Origin: Trachelipus rathkii
Taxonomy: Eukaryota > Arthropoda > Malacostraca > Isopoda > Trachelipodidae
Direction of reading: 5' to 3'
Length of the DNA: 38,267 nt
Assembly (NCBI GenBank): GCA_015478945.1
Contig: JABUQX010004785.1
Location: forward strand, 1-38,267
Part shown: positions 8,886 through 22,690 of the stretch, in pieces
Layout of the letters: every line of letters begins with the position of its first letter
Numbering within the stretch: the stretch's first letter is position 1
Notes under the pieces: generated by a model
Told to the model about the DNA's origin: nothing
The model's input: only the letters and a program-made list of their open reading frames with translations
Databases searched by the model: none
Position numbers and translations under genes: made by a program

Positions 8886-11335
8886 TTACAATCTTTAAAT
8901 TTTGTATATTGTATATTTGTAAACTATATTGTAAAAGCTAAAGATCTTACCATCACCAAAGACACCACAAGATTGCTCTTGATATTATTTGAAAAACCTG
9001 GTGTGAAAATCTATCTAAATTAAATTGAGCTCAGAATTTGATGCGCAGTATAACAGTAGAGTGTAAATTAGTCTTATTGATGAAGATAGAGTTATGTAAT
9101 TGGGTTAATACTTAAAGACTATGAATGATATTTATATCTTTTGATAACGTAATTTTAATATAAGTACAAGTATAGTAAAGGTAATGAATGAGACTCAATT
9201 GGATGGTGATCTCAGATCAGAGGGAGCAATAGAATGCTTACGATGTTAATCTTGATTGCCAGATTCTATATTTTAATCTCTAGGTTTATAAAAGTAAGTC
9301 AGAAGAGTCATTTATGATAATATATAAAGAGTCAATTAATATAAATTTTGATGAAATAAAATTTTATCCTATGAATATGAAGCTAGGGTAAATTAATTTA
9401 AAATTTTTGTTCCAAGTATCGGTAGGCATAGTACTAGTAAATATTAATGCTGAAAGGTGTCAGAACAATATTGAGTGGTATTGCATCGTGTTTTGACTGT
9501 GGGCTGCTCTTAAAAGGTGATAAGCAGGTATTTTTCTTGATGTATGAACTTTATAGTTCTGAAAGTGTATAAGGACGCATATCTATTGCGTTGAGCCTTG
9601 TCGTCAATTTAATTTTGAGTAAGATTCATATAAAAGATTGATAGATTTTATATTTATCTAGAGTTGTAGAATAATAGATCTCACAACAATTTATTTTAAA
9701 CAATGTCTTTGGTGTTTAGTATATTGTGTCTAACATGTTAAAATTTCATGGTGACACAGAATTAGTATATTTTTTTAATTCTATAAGAGCAACATCTATT
9801 TATTTTTTACACTAAGCAGAACTGGCAGAGTGTACAAAGGCATTTACATGTGTAACATACAGCCTTGCACAATATTTGCCAATTATTTGGAAAATTCAGC
9901 CCGAAGCTTTGGAAGAAATTGATTTATAGCTAATTTTATTGAATATTTGGACGTTATTATTTTTATTCGTATTATTGATTATTGAGAGGATATCAAGAAA
10001 ACAAGGTATTATTGTATAACACGGAGAGGTGGGAATGAGTAAAGTATCGTTTCTAACGAGAAACTCGGCTATATAGGCGAGCGTGCGAATAAGAGTCATA
10101 TCAACTCCTTTCTTACGTGAAAATTTTACGATAGAAGAGTGTGGTGTAAAACACTTTAGAAGATAGGTTTATCAATCGAGAACCATAACTTGCTTCTATT
10201 AGATAATATTAAATGAGGTGTTTATTTCTTGGCTGTAGATGGTTATACCGAACTATATAAACTTCTCAGCACAACTTACTTACGTTTATGAAGAAAACTG
10301 CGAATCACTACAATATTCTTCGTTCTAGTAAAAAAGTACAAGATTATAAATGACTCAGCCCCTAAGAAAACTTAAAATTCTTCCAATAAAGATATATGTG
10401 AGGATCAAAAAGTTAAAAGTGTTATTAAAATATAGATTTAACCACGCCAGAGTTAGAGAGACTGGCAAAGTGAAATCTTAGTTACGGGGGACAGAGGGGA
10501 GTTGACACGTTGTTAAGTAACACCATATGATGATATAGTACTTAGGTGTAAACTGCTACACAGCGACGCAAACGATATAAATACACTCATTACAATGGAA
10601 GACCTATATAATGAGTGTCAGAGTATACATCGTGAGTAAGACTAATATCCACGTAAGCAGCGCTGAGACAATAGTACCAATGACATACAGCAACATCGTA
10701 GGAATTAGTTACAAGTGTGTGAGATAACTAATGTTTAAGTTAAAAGAGATACTCATACTGCTTAATACTATTAGCGTGAGTTTTTACACTTCGCAAAAAA
10801 AATGAGACTGGGTATAATATTCTTTATTAAACAATGTGAAAATAAAAAATTATTTTTAGTCTTCATAATTTACAACTCATATAATTAAACAATAAAAAAA
10901 AAAAAAAGAATTATAACACAAGAGAAAAAAACCGATATGCTAAACTGTTAAATTGTGATACAAGAGATGAATCTTGTATATACTCAATTACATAAGGTGT
11001 TAAAAGAAAACATCTAAAATTTTAATAGTTGATTCGCTTGTACAATAAGCAAAATGAGATGTTAAAGGTATTAAATTAGTGACTCGAAGATTGAAATTCA
11101 AATTAAATAGTTGCTTATCAATACTCAACAGAGACAGTGAGAATTAAAAAAATCTGACCATATAAATAACAATTTATAATAGATAGAAAAATAAATCATT
11201 TATTGTATTTATGATACAGTACATAAATTATATATATACAGTACCTTGTGAACAGGCTTATGTAAATGATAGGGGATTACTTTAAAATGTATTTAGTTTA
11301 TGAAGGTTTAATATGATATAGAAATGTCATAATTA
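8886..11335. other. AT-rich region without recognisable genes
   Basis: No frame here carries a motif I recognise, and the longest (9896-10099, minus, 67 codons) looks like chance. A small perfect inverted repeat, ACACTCATTA / TAATGAGTGT, lies at 10583-10592 and 10609-10618 with a 16-nt loop. From here on the sequence is noisy and rich in interrupted simple repeats. Confidence 0.5.
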
Positions 11336-11338
11336 AGT

Positions 11339-11458
11339 AAGAGAAGAGAGAGAGAGAGAGAGAGAGATAGAGAGAGAGTAGAGAGAGATGATAGATAGAT
11401 AGGAGAGAAGAGAGAGAGATAGAGAGATAGAAGAGAGAGAGAGAGAGAGAGAGAGAAA
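11339..11458. repeat. Interrupted (GA)n microsatellite
   Basis: This is a purine-rich AG/GA run with GATA interruptions, ending in a short A run at 11457-11461. Confidence 0.9.
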
Positions 11459-11462
11459 AAAA

Positions 11463-12118
11463 GGTCTCTTTTTGTACAAGAATGAGTGACTAATTATAAA
11501 AATATTTATAACAGTTGGTTGATATAATACATGTCTTATATTTGTTCATTATCAATAATTAATATTTACAATCACAATTCAATTTAATGGAGAGGCAACA
11601 CTTAGCATTATTAAGGGTTCAGATCCGCCACTTTATATCTGGTATGTGATGTCTTATATATATACTGTCTGATTACTCCCAGTTTAATCCTTCATATTTT
11701 AATGACTTGTTTTTGTTAGTTACTAAGACACTCGAGAGCTTTCCTCCAACTCAGGCTTCTCTGATTTACTTTCACAAGTACATAAAAATCTACTTAAGAC
11801 TGTAGAACATACACCATAAATAACTAATAGTACATATACACAAAACCACACGACACTTACGAAATATGAAATGTTTATTCTTCTCTATATAAATAAGTAG
11901 ATGAAGAGTTGAGATTCTTAAACGGTCGATGCGAATCATAATTGCCTACTATCACTTATATTAATATTAATGATATAATAAATAATTATAATCATTAATT
12001 GCATATATAATATATATATACCATAGAGAGAGAGCGAGAGACGACGAATAAAAACCACTCACACTTTAACTCTAGATCATTTCACGGGCCTCCAACATTG
12101 CTTAGCCTACATAATTTA
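11463..12118. other. AT-rich spacer, nothing recognised
   Basis: This is mixed AT-rich sequence between the (GA)n and (AT)n tracts. No gene, RNA or mobile-element motif was seen. Confidence 0.5.
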
Positions 12119-12737
12119 TGACCATATATATATATAATATTAATATATATATATAAATTAATAAATAATATATATTATTAATATTAAAATATATATATAT
12201 TAATATATAATAATATATATTATATATATAATCATATAATAATAAATATAAATAATAATTATATAATATATATATATATATAATAATATATAAATATTAT
12301 ATATATATATATATATATTTATAATGAATATTTATCATATATATTATATATTATAATATATAATAAATATATATATATATATATAATATATATATATTAT
12401 ATTTAATATAATATTATATATATTATATATATAATTATATATATATATATATATACTAATATATATATATATATATATAATATATATATAATATTATTAT
12501 ATATATTATTAATTAATATATATATAGTATATATATATAATATATATTATAGTATATATTACTATTATATATAATATATATAATTATTCATAATATATAT
12601 AATATTATATATATATGTATTATATATATATATATATATAATATATATTAAATATATTTATATATATATATATATAATATATATATATATATTATACTTA
12701 TATTAATATATAATATATATATATATATTATTATAGA
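12119..12737. repeat. Degenerate (AT)n tract
   Basis: About 600 bp of almost pure A and T, built from TATATA runs with single-base slips and ATT/AAT interruptions. Confidence 0.9.
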
Positions 12738-12985
12738 TTTATTTTCTTGTGACTGAGAAGATGTATCATTATTTATATATAAAAATGTATTTTTTAAATT
12801 TTATGCTATTATTATTTCATGCAGAAATTAAAAGATTATATTAATAATAATTAAAAGTAAATTAGGAAGATAGAGTAAATAAGGCAAAATTCTTATAAAA
12901 CAAAAAAATTTCGATCCATGCAATCGAATTTATATATGGATATATAAGTGTATAATTGCGGATTAATAACAGACAATCCTATACT

Positions 12986-13343
12986 ATTAATATATATAGT
13001 ATATATTATATATATATATATATATATTAATTATATATATATATTATAATTAATATATATATATAATTATAATATTTACATAAATATTATAATATATATA
13101 TATATAATATTATATATATATATTATATATATGACTATATATTATATATTATATTATATATATATATATATATATATTATTATATTATCTAATATTATTA
13201 TAATAATATAATATTATATATATATTAATATATATATACAATACATATATATATATATAATATATTATATATATATATTTATATATATATAATACTATAT
13301 ATATATATTATATATATATATAATATTAATATATTATATATGT
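12986..13343. repeat. Degenerate (AT)n tract
   Basis: This is a second AT dinucleotide block of about 350 bp, separated from the previous one by about 250 bp of ordinary AT-rich sequence. It directly precedes the LINE copy 2 neighbourhood. Confidence 0.9.
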
Positions 13344-13579
13344 AGATGTGAAGTAGAAGTATTACATATATTGAATATGTAATTATGTATAAATATGTAC
13401 AGCATAATGTAATAGAGTAGTGAATTATAGATTATTGTGTATGTGATTTGCATGTTGTACATATAAAAGATAGCGAATAGGTAATTTGGAGGGAAATATG
13501 ATTTATAATATTAATAGGACCTTTTTATATCACTAGCAATCACTACTGTGAAGTATGGATTAAATATCTGCAGCGAGTA

Positions 13580-15385
13580 TATAAGATGAAATTACTGGTG
13601 AATGAATCAAGAACAGAGGCGAGATGGTTGATTGAATTGACTGGAAGTTGTTAATAAAGGTTTATGAGTAAGTTCGAGGATTGGAGGCAAAGCAGTAAAT
13701 ATATATATATGGATAAGAGATAAAGGGAACTATAGAAATTATAGGGGAAATAGTTTATTCAGTGTTGTAGGGAAGGTGAGTATAAGGGAAGAATATATTG
13801 GCTGGTATTTTTGTTCGAAAAGGTCCTTTAGTGCGTAGAGTGACTGAAGACTGATTGATCATAACTAAGGGTCAGTTTAAAGTGAGTGTTAAGATACGAT
13901 GATGGTGGATACATCTATTATATTGAAGAATAAGTTGTAAAATGAGAGATAAAGAATGATTGAGTATATTAAGTGATTTTATGGTATTTGTGAGCAACAT
14001 GCGATGATAGAGTTAATAGGGAAGCGCTATGAGCTAAGGTAATTATAGTGAGATATTATTAGTTGTATTTTAGTAGTGTAAGCTGTCTGAAATGGATAAT
14101 CATAAATAGATATAGCTTATTAGATAGTGAGTAGTACGTGTGTTATAAGTAATTAATGTGTCAAAAGTATTATGAGTTTAGTATTAATTTAAGTGATAGT
14201 TAAAGCAGGTTGATAGTTATGTATATTCCTTGGTATTCTATTTTGTATATATATGGAATGGGTTTAGAAATGAAGAGATATGGGGGGAGAAATGGTGTTA
14301 AATGATGGAAATGAGGTGGTGGATGGGATTACCTCAAATATAATATACCTTATTTATATGTGAGGATTATATATTGTTTCTGTGTGGGTGAAATTCAGAA
14401 GATAGTTTGAGAAAATTAATGTGATAAATAGTAGAATTTTAGGTAGAAGTGTGTAAAGAGTAGAGTTTGATAAGAAAACGTAATAAGGAAGGTTATATGT
14501 TTAAGTGAGAACTAGTTCTCAGTGTGAAAGTTTATTGATTAAGTATGTAGAGCACTGGAACATATGTCTGAGTTAATATATTTTAGTGAGTATTACATAT
14601 ATGTTATGATGAGAAAGAACAGATATATCAGAGTGTGATTATAGTATGAAAGTTTAGTAGAATAGGCAAGAATGATGCTGTGCGTGCTAATAAAATCGTA
14701 TTAGTGATATATGTATAAAAGGACTATAATCTATGAGTGCCAAGAGTTTGCATAAGGATATGTTAATATGGTATTATATTTAGAGTCATAACATGATTAG
14801 TAGACTAATGTTACTTGAATTAAGAAGTATATAATCATAATGTACAATCTTTAGATATATACTGATGCTAGTGTGAGAAGTAATTGATAAAAAGTAGATG
14901 AGAATTAGAACTATAGAAGAGTTTTGTGGTTATGATAGAAAGGGGTAAAAATGAATAACAATAGTTATAGTGTTCAGTTTTGTTCCTATTTCCCCCACAG
15001 GATGAATGATAGTGGTGTTAATAATGAGCGGATGTATATGATGTATAAAGTGTTTTGGGAACCGATACGCTGGGAGACCGATATAATGAAAAGTGAATAT
15101 TGAGAGTCAGATATATATACGACATTAGTTGAAGGAGAGATAATGTGAATTTTGTAGTAAAGAGGACGATAGAAAAAGGTGTCAATAAGATTTTAAGAAG
15201 AAATTATGCAGTATAGGTTTGTATTGATGAATGTAGGGTATGTGAGTTTGGTGCCACTTACTATGGCTCAGTAGGATTCAACCTTTACATTGAATCGATA
15301 TTACTCAAATAGAGTAGAGGAGTCTTTCGAGCGTCCGTTAAGCTCTAGTGGTTATATTCTGTATTGTACGCCGCTATATTATATA
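13580..15385 (+). pseudogene. LINE reverse transcriptase relic, copy 2 (heavily frame-broken)
   Basis: No long frame exists, but conserved LINE reverse transcriptase blocks appear in the right order on the plus strand, in alternating frames. A DEITGE-like start lies near 13583. NYRGNSLFSVVGKV is at 13737-13778, VRRVTED at 13831-13851, RVNREAL at 14009-14029 (the block after the first catalytic Asp) and IPWYSILYIYME near 14223-14258. A decayed YADD-box region followed by a Glu-Ser-Glu-like stretch lies at about 14350-14405. LEHMSE is at 14555-14572, an RIRTIEEFCG block near 14900-14935, and an ERMNDS-like block near 15000. The terminal segment up to about 15385 resembles the 3' region of copy 1. 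The element is certainly non-functional as written. Frame changes every 10-25 codons are more than ordinary decay usually leaves at this similarity. Confidence 0.78.
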
Positions 15386-15880
15386 AGAGTTATACTTATA
15401 ATATAATTGGTTAATATATATATAGTAGAGTGAGTGGTAAAGTCTGAGGTCATTTTCACTTTTCGAGAGTACTCTATTATTGTTAATATATTTCTTCTAA
15501 ATTGTTGCAATTATTCTAGATAATCCTATTTCTACCCTATTACTATATATTATATATACCAGTCTTGGGGGAAAAAAAGTGGATGATATGAAGAATATAG
15601 AAGATATATATATTATATATATATTATTATATATATATATTAATAATAGTATATATATATTAATAATATTTAATATATATAATATACTTATATATATACT
15701 ATAATAATAATAATATTTTATTTCTTTACTTTTTATTTTTATTTCTCTAAAACTTTTAAAAAACTCATTCTGATAATATATAATATATTTCTATTATATA
15801 TATATTAACTCTGATATATTTATAGAGTAATTATATATATATATATATATTAATAAAGCTCATAACTATATATATTGCCA
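15386..15880. repeat. AT-rich stretch with two degenerate (AT)n blocks
   Basis: AT dinucleotide blocks lie at about 15603-15725 and 15775-15855, separated by T-rich sequence. No gene was recognised. Confidence 0.7.
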
Positions 15881-18015
15881 TATTTTATTATAATTTAAAT
15901 AATGTGTAATAAAATTTTAAAAGAGTGAATATATTAAAATTAATAGCAATTTTTTTGTATCAACATTTTTCTTATATTTGGATAATCTATTTTTGTTAAT
16001 TATATTTAAATTGTTTTATATAAGCAATTCTGATAAAACATTTTGAAAAATTATATAGAGATATGACATCAGGAGTACAGAGAGACAAATATAATAATAA
16101 GTACAAACTTGTATAAGTTGAGTGTTATATTTAGGAATATACAAAATTTTTGGGTAAATCTCTAATTCTCTTTATAGTAGCGTAAACATAAGAGCAGTAC
16201 TCTTAAAATCATATTAATCAGAGCTAAACAGAGGACTTAAACCTTAATATTGAGAATCTATACTCTTATTTATACTTACTTGGTGAGAGTGCTATATCAA
16301 ATTATACAATGTCTTACTAATATAAATTTAATTGTTTATATTTATTATTAATATATTATTTCAACTGTTCACAGTATATTGTTCTGTGAGTGTATTTTGA
16401 CATGTATTTAAAGCATTTTTATTCTGAGAAAAATTATAATATATATATATAAATAAATATATTTTTGAGCAGTGTTGATTAAATGTATAATTAGTATTTA
16501 TATAAGTTTATACATCTATTAAAGCTTTAGTATCAGAAGTAACTAAAATGGTGAAAAAAATCAAGATAGCATGCCACAATATATAAATAGACCTGCACAA
16601 TAATAATTTTTAAACTAAATAAGAATGATACCTTTCTGAAAATAGAATTTATGAGTAGTCAAAAAAAAATAGATTATATCATTTAGTAATTGTGATTCAA
16701 GAATGATAAAAATTTTTTGAAAATCATCAATTCTTAAATAAATAGAATAGAATAAAAAAAAATGATGGTATAGATATATATAAACTTATATGAAGAGCAG
16801 TTGGTATTGCAAAAATGCGTGAGCAAGATTAAATACATAATATTTTATAATGTTAGGTAGAACTCTTGCATGCAGACAACCTATCATAATCACTGCAAAA
16901 TGACAAACTACTGACAGCTATAACTGAGAGTACCTATATAGTTCATGATTATACAGTATTAATAGGTATAGAGTGTGTGAAAGAAGGAAACTGAAGCTAA
17001 GACGGATCCTCTATATAATACAAAAAAGGTAAAAGAATGTATAAACTTATAATGCAATTATGGCAATAAGCAGTTCATCAATCTGGATCACAGAATATAA
17101 TAATAATATATATATATTAATAATATCTAAGAATTAAAGTAAAAAGAAGTTTTCTAATTTATTTATTTATAATAATATTATTTACAAATTTAATAATATA
17201 TCATTTATTATAGAACTTAATTGAAATTTTATGATTATTATTTTTCAAAATTATTACATTGAGCTATTATTAATTTCTCACATGCTAATCATATCGTTTC
17301 AGTATGTATATGATATCTAGATATAAATCTCACAGTGCCTGAGTATTAATAATATACTACTATCATAAGTACTTGAATAGAATAAGGTATTCTGAGAGGT
17401 ACTTTTATAATATCGAGAGAGATACTATATTCAACTCACATAATTAGAGATGTGAGAAACATCCAAACTCAGGTAGCGTTTGGCGAGTCTTATTTCATGT
17501 GTATATAATGGAACAGTGCTTTATAAGTTTAGTACTAAAGAGGGCAGAACTCCGCGTAGACAAATGCTCTGTGTACTGCATGATTTTGATATAGCAATTT
17601 ATCACCATCACTCCGTAGTATGTTGCACTAATGTATTAACTCACCTTGATCTTGATAGTAGTTCAGACGTATTTTGCCAACATTGTTTTTCACAAAGCTT
17701 GACGTAATGAAGTCGAGCTAAATATATCAAGCCCTGGTCGTAGTATCCTGACACTCTAAGTACTGGAAGACGAGAGTGGAAGTACATTAGAAAGCTCTGA
17801 ACATAAGAGGAGTATTATACAACAATATGCGGGTCGATGGGCGCTGCTAACACGAGGATGTTTTTGTACATCAACTGTAATGAAATGATTTATGAGATAA
17901 AATACGAGAATATTATAACTGTCATGTATAGTTTGAAGTTGTCTTATAATATATTTATTACATCTCGCTCTCTCTATTAACATTATTTATCAAATCAATA
18001 AATGGAGTTGTATTC
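15881..18015. other. AT-rich region without recognisable genes
   Basis: The best frame, 17480-17707 plus (75 codons, Cys- and His-rich), has no motif I can name and no codon pattern to support it. An opposing frame lies at 17756-17983. I treat both as chance. Confidence 0.5.
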
Positions 18016-18019
18016 AGAG

Positions 18020-18450
18020 TAGAGTATGTAAGAGAGAGAGAGTGTTATGCAGTAGAGACGCAGATGCAGATGAGAGGAGAAAGAGAAGAGAATATGAAAG
18101 CGAGCGACGAAGATGAGTAGTATAGAGAAAGAATGAGACAGGAGTATGAGATTTAGAGTATGAGAGTAGAGGAGAGCGAGCTAGATAGAGAGTTAGAGAC
18201 GAGAGTAGTAGAGAGTATCTGGGAAATCTGGAATCTAGAGATTGCACAGGAAAGACTGAGAACGAGAAGAGTAGAGAATACGAGAGAGAAATGAGAAGAG
18301 AGCACCGAGACGAGAGAAAGAAGAGAAAGAGAAGATGAGAGAAAAGAGAAATGAGAATAGAAGATGTAAGAGAGAAAGAGATTAGAGAGAAGAGAAGAGA
18401 AGAGAGAGAAAGAGATGAGAAAAAAAAGAGATGAGAAGAGAGAGAAGAAT
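18020..18450. repeat. Degenerate GA-rich (purine) block
   Basis: About 430 bp is dominated by GAGA and AGAGAA strings with many interruptions, and purine strand bias is strong throughout. GA-rich sequence continues more weakly on either side of the GC-rich segment at 18540-18700, to about 18990. The minus frame at 18014-18247, rich in Ser, Leu and Thr, is a by-product of the CT strand. Confidence 0.85.
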
Positions 18451-18550
18451 ATTACAAAAAACTTACAACTATGTAAGGTGAGATGAAGTCAAGAGCAGTA
18501 GAGAGAATAGACTGTCAGCTAATCTAGCTGGCTTCTAGCTATAGTTTCAT

Positions 18551-18625
18551 GTCGGTGACCGGGAGAGCGAGACCCGGCAGCCGCTGCCGACTGAAAAGCA
18601 GGAGCTCTGGCTTACCGAGCCACAT
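18551..18625 (-). repeat. tRNA-like segment, probable SINE or tRNA pseudogene
   Basis: The minus strand holds a box A-like stretch, TGGCTCGGTAAG (about 18611-18622). About 50 nt further on is a T-arm-like hairpin with CCGGG and CCCGG stems (about 18558-18577) around an enlarged loop where TTCGANT would be expected. A GGCAG/CTGCC hairpin lies between the two. The segment is GC-rich inside GA- and AT-rich DNA. This spacing of internal promoter boxes is typical of tRNA-derived SINEs. The loop is two bases too long and the anticodon arm does not fold cleanly, so it is not an intact tRNA. No A-rich or repeat tail is obvious. Confidence 0.4.
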
Positions 18626-18989
18626 GTAGATCACTTCCTCGCTCTTCCGGAACGGAGAGCGAGTCTGGCTCTCTCTCATCGTCTAGACCGAGAGAGAGAC
18701 AGAGCAGTCTGCTCACTTAGAAATACGAGTTGGACCGCGATAGAAGATAAGAGGACTAGCATTGCATATACATATGAGCGAGAAGACTGAGATCTCTCTC
18801 GTACGTAAAGGTCAAGGCGAGAGACCACGCTCACTTACATGAGAGTCAACAGAGAGAGGCTCACCATACTCGAAATAAAGAGAAGTTAAATGCACTGACT
18901 CGCACTATAAGATAGAATAGACTAGATAGAGAAAAGAAGATATAGATATAGAACATGATTCAGAGAGAGGACACTAAATGTATGAGAGA

Positions 18990-21900
18990 AGAATGCTGTG
19001 TCTGGATATAGCTCACACACAAGATTTCAAGAGAAAACGATCGCAGAGACACCTAGATATTCTACATAACTGATATCGCCTTGCGAAGCCAACTGTGCTA
19101 AAATGTCGTCTTATTGGGCATATGAGCTTTATTAAAAATATCGAACGAGAATATGAGAGAGACGAAGATGTTTGATAGTCAAAATGAACAGGAATATACT
19201 TTGGTTTAAACTTCAGTCCGTTTCAAACACTCTAAAAGAAATTTATGTCAAATTTCATTTAAAAATTGATTGCAAGTAACTCACGAATTAAAATACATTT
19301 CGCTGGTGATTATTGTATGGAAATCCGATTAATGAGTTGTAATTGATCAACAAGAGCGACAGTGATGTCATCATGGTATTATTAAACCAGCCTGAGGTTG
19401 TGGACACCGCACTTCCTGTTTTAAGACCATCACTCATAGGAAGTAGCGAGAGACATTTAATTTGACTTATCAATTACTGGATTCCGTCTATAATATATAA
19501 ATCTTTATCTTTCAACAACTATAGTTATAATATTGTGAAGAATAAAATATTTTTATATAGAAATATATTTTATTATACAATATTTTCACTTTATTGTATT
19601 TAATATTGTTTTCAACATTTATTATATATCAACTATTAGGTACAATTCTAGTACTATATATATATATTACACGATAATGGGCAAGAATTAACTTACGATT
19701 TAATGGCAGAGTGATATATAGCAACATTTTTAGAGCAACGCTGGAAAATTTCATGAAGAATAGATATAACATGAGATTAAATTCATATCTCTCGCGCTCA
19801 CACCAACTTAGAGCCTCTGTGCCCATTACTTAGCAGATATCTAGAATTTCGAGTGATTTCTTTTTTATTTTAATATTATCTATTTTTATCGTAATAATCT
19901 TTATATATAAATCGTCTCATGTGAAGTTCGGATCTCGAAGGCTCATGAACGAGTTTTGTTATATTAATTTTTCATATTAATCTCTAAGTTTCACTCTCCA
20001 CACAATCTTTGTTACAGCACACTCCTATCTTTATATACATGATCTTATTTGATTATACTATTAGTTACTAATATTGAATTATTATTGTATTATTAATTAT
20101 TATTTTTATTAAATTGTTATGCATTACATATATTATAGATATATATTATATATAAAGAAAGTATAAAATATTAATACATTAAATATTAAGTTCACAACTA
20201 TCATAACTCAATCCACGCACACTTCACTATCATTTATCCATATGTAATCATGATCTAATTGATCCATAGACTCTTAGTATATACATTGAATTTCAAGTTA
20301 CATATTTTTATTAAAATTAGTTATTTTATATTGCAATAATATATCAAGCGTAAATCAGTAATCAGTTATATTACAAAATAACTGCCTAGCTACCTCATAT
20401 ATATTCATATAGATTACATATTGTATTATATATATGATATATGATCTATATAATATATCATAATATTGTATAACAACACAAAATTATATTTTGATTTTGT
20501 TATAAAAAAAATTATATACTTTATATTTAAATAAAAAAAATTTTTTGAGGCATTTTTCATTATAATACCTTAAAGCAGTAAATATAAATCATATAAATCA
20601 TATAAATCATAAATCAGTATATATATCAGTGAAATCATTTAAAATCATAGTAAGTACATATAAATATAAGTTAAAATCAGTTAATATTACATAACAGCCT
20701 ATCTTATCCTTATATATTCATGATCTATTGATTACTACATTATGATACTAGTATGATATTTACTATTGATTATTGATTCTACATAAAAAAAATTTGTATA
20801 CAAATAGAGCAAGTTTATGAGTCTCAAAACGTGTCAAATTGATTTTATCAAGCGGGCGTATATGATTAGGTTTCTAAAATGTAAAGATAAGGAACTATTA
20901 TCTCTAATTGGTATACTTTAGCTCGATGATATAGTATATAATCTCAATTATTTTTGAGTGAATTTTATTTTGCTAACAATTATTTTGTTTCTAATCTTGA
21001 AATAGATTTAGTGTGCATAGTCTTCAATTTATACGAACAGTTCTGAGGGACTCACTTATATACTGATTCATTAAATCTATAATAAAATATATGAGCTTTA
21101 TATCATACTCTCTTAAGCTTATAGATAATATTTATACTATTATATTAAATTATCAAAACTACTTCCCTTTATCGAAAAGGGAACGCCTTTAAGATACTAA
21201 GTGATTATTGATTATATAATTGATTATATTGAATTATATAATATTAGTATTATAATATTACTGGGTTTCTATTTTACAGTCTCAAACTATAACTATAAAA
21301 TAATTATTTTATTGATGAGTTTATGCTATTTGCAATGTTGCATTTAGTTGTACATAGTATTTGATTTGTTGTTGTTGTTGTGTGTATGTGTGTGTAGTTT
21401 ATGAGTATATGTATTGTATATTATATAGTTTGAGTTGTTGTATTATTGCAGGTAACATGTTTTTGTTTATTTAGTTGTATTTGTTAGTGTTATATGTTGA
21501 TATTGCTATGATTTTTTGATGTTAAATATATATATATACGTTTAAGTTAAATGAAAATATCAACACTTTTTCAAACATATACTAAAAAATATTAAATGTT
21601 AATTTTACATTAACATGTAATATTTAAAAGATCCATACTTAAAAACAATAAATATTATATTAGCATACCTACTAGTATACCTGTCAGTAGTTTAGCATAT
21701 TATCTCTTAAATAAGTAATAAAATATAAGTAATAGTTATCAAACTACCAGCTAGAATATTCACAATGCATAAAATCTACGGTCTATAATACTATGCACTA
21801 AGGTATACCTAGTATCACAAATAAAATATTATAATAATAATTTATTATTTATATATTATTAATTTATTATATTAATATATTATTATTATTATTACTTATT

Positions 21901-22560
21901 ATTATATATATTTTTATTTATTATTATTATTTATACTATTATACCTTAAAAGATCAACAACTACTAAATAACGTGATGCGTAACTTGCTCAGTTACATCA
22001 CTAATAACATAAGTAGTAAATATTGCTTACTCTATATATAAACTACGCAAAGACCTAAACATATACGTAATCTATAATCATATATTCATAACTCTCAATG
22101 AGATACTGGAGACCATTAGGATTGTACTCTGTATGCAACGCTACATAACAGACATGTAAGTTAGAGGCTAATATAGTCATTAAAATATAATAATAAGTTT
22201 TATAGATCTCCTTAATATAATGATATATAATATATATAATAGATATAGAATATATTAGATACTTCTAAACATTCGTATAGGGTGCAATACATTTCCAGAT
22301 ATGTAAATAATTTGATTGAGGTTTATACTCTCAAACAACATAATTATTAAATTATTATGAAATAAATATACAAACTTACTGTTTAAAAGAATATTATATT
22401 TTAAGCAGAAATATCGCGTTATTTCCATCTCTAGTACAAGTGGAGAGGTTAGATGATTAAGTTCATTTCATCTTCTATGTCTATTATTGACACATATCTT
22501 GAGTAAGGCAACGAGTATTTATTACTTTTTGTCCTTATTTATAACATATGTTTTAATACT
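18990..22560. other. AT-rich region without recognisable genes
   Basis: This is noisy AT-rich sequence with short simple repeats. Examples are three ATCATATAA-like units near 20588-20612, a small GTT/GT run near 21367-21395, and AAT/ATT runs near 21820-21945. Frames at 19288-19473 and 19629-19826 (minus, 61 and 65 codons) show no recognisable domain. Confidence 0.5.
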
Positions 22561-22575
22561 ATAAATACAATAGTT

Positions 22576-22690
22576 TATTTTTTTTTTTTTTTTATTTTTA
22601 TTATTTTTTATATTATTTTTTTATTTTATTTATATATTATTTTTTTATTATTATTATTAATAATATTATTATTAATAATACATTATTAAG
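22576..22690. repeat. T-rich / (TTA)n low-complexity tract
   Basis: A poly-T run (about 22576-22593) is followed by TTTTA and TTA repeats. Confidence 0.85.

Noticed and set aside
10583..10618. Small inverted repeats here and at 29350-29372 and 34973-34993
   Set aside because: Stems of 7-10 bp are expected by chance in 38 kb of AT-rich DNA, and no adjacent gene gives them a terminator or regulatory role.
17480..17707. 75-codon Cys/His-containing frame
   Set aside because: Cysteine spacing fits no finger pattern, there is no neighbouring exon signal, and the frame length is within chance for this window.
19288..19473. 61-codon minus-strand frame with SDGLKTGSAVSTTSGWFNN
   Set aside because: It has moderately complex composition but no family was recognised and no supporting flanking frame exists.
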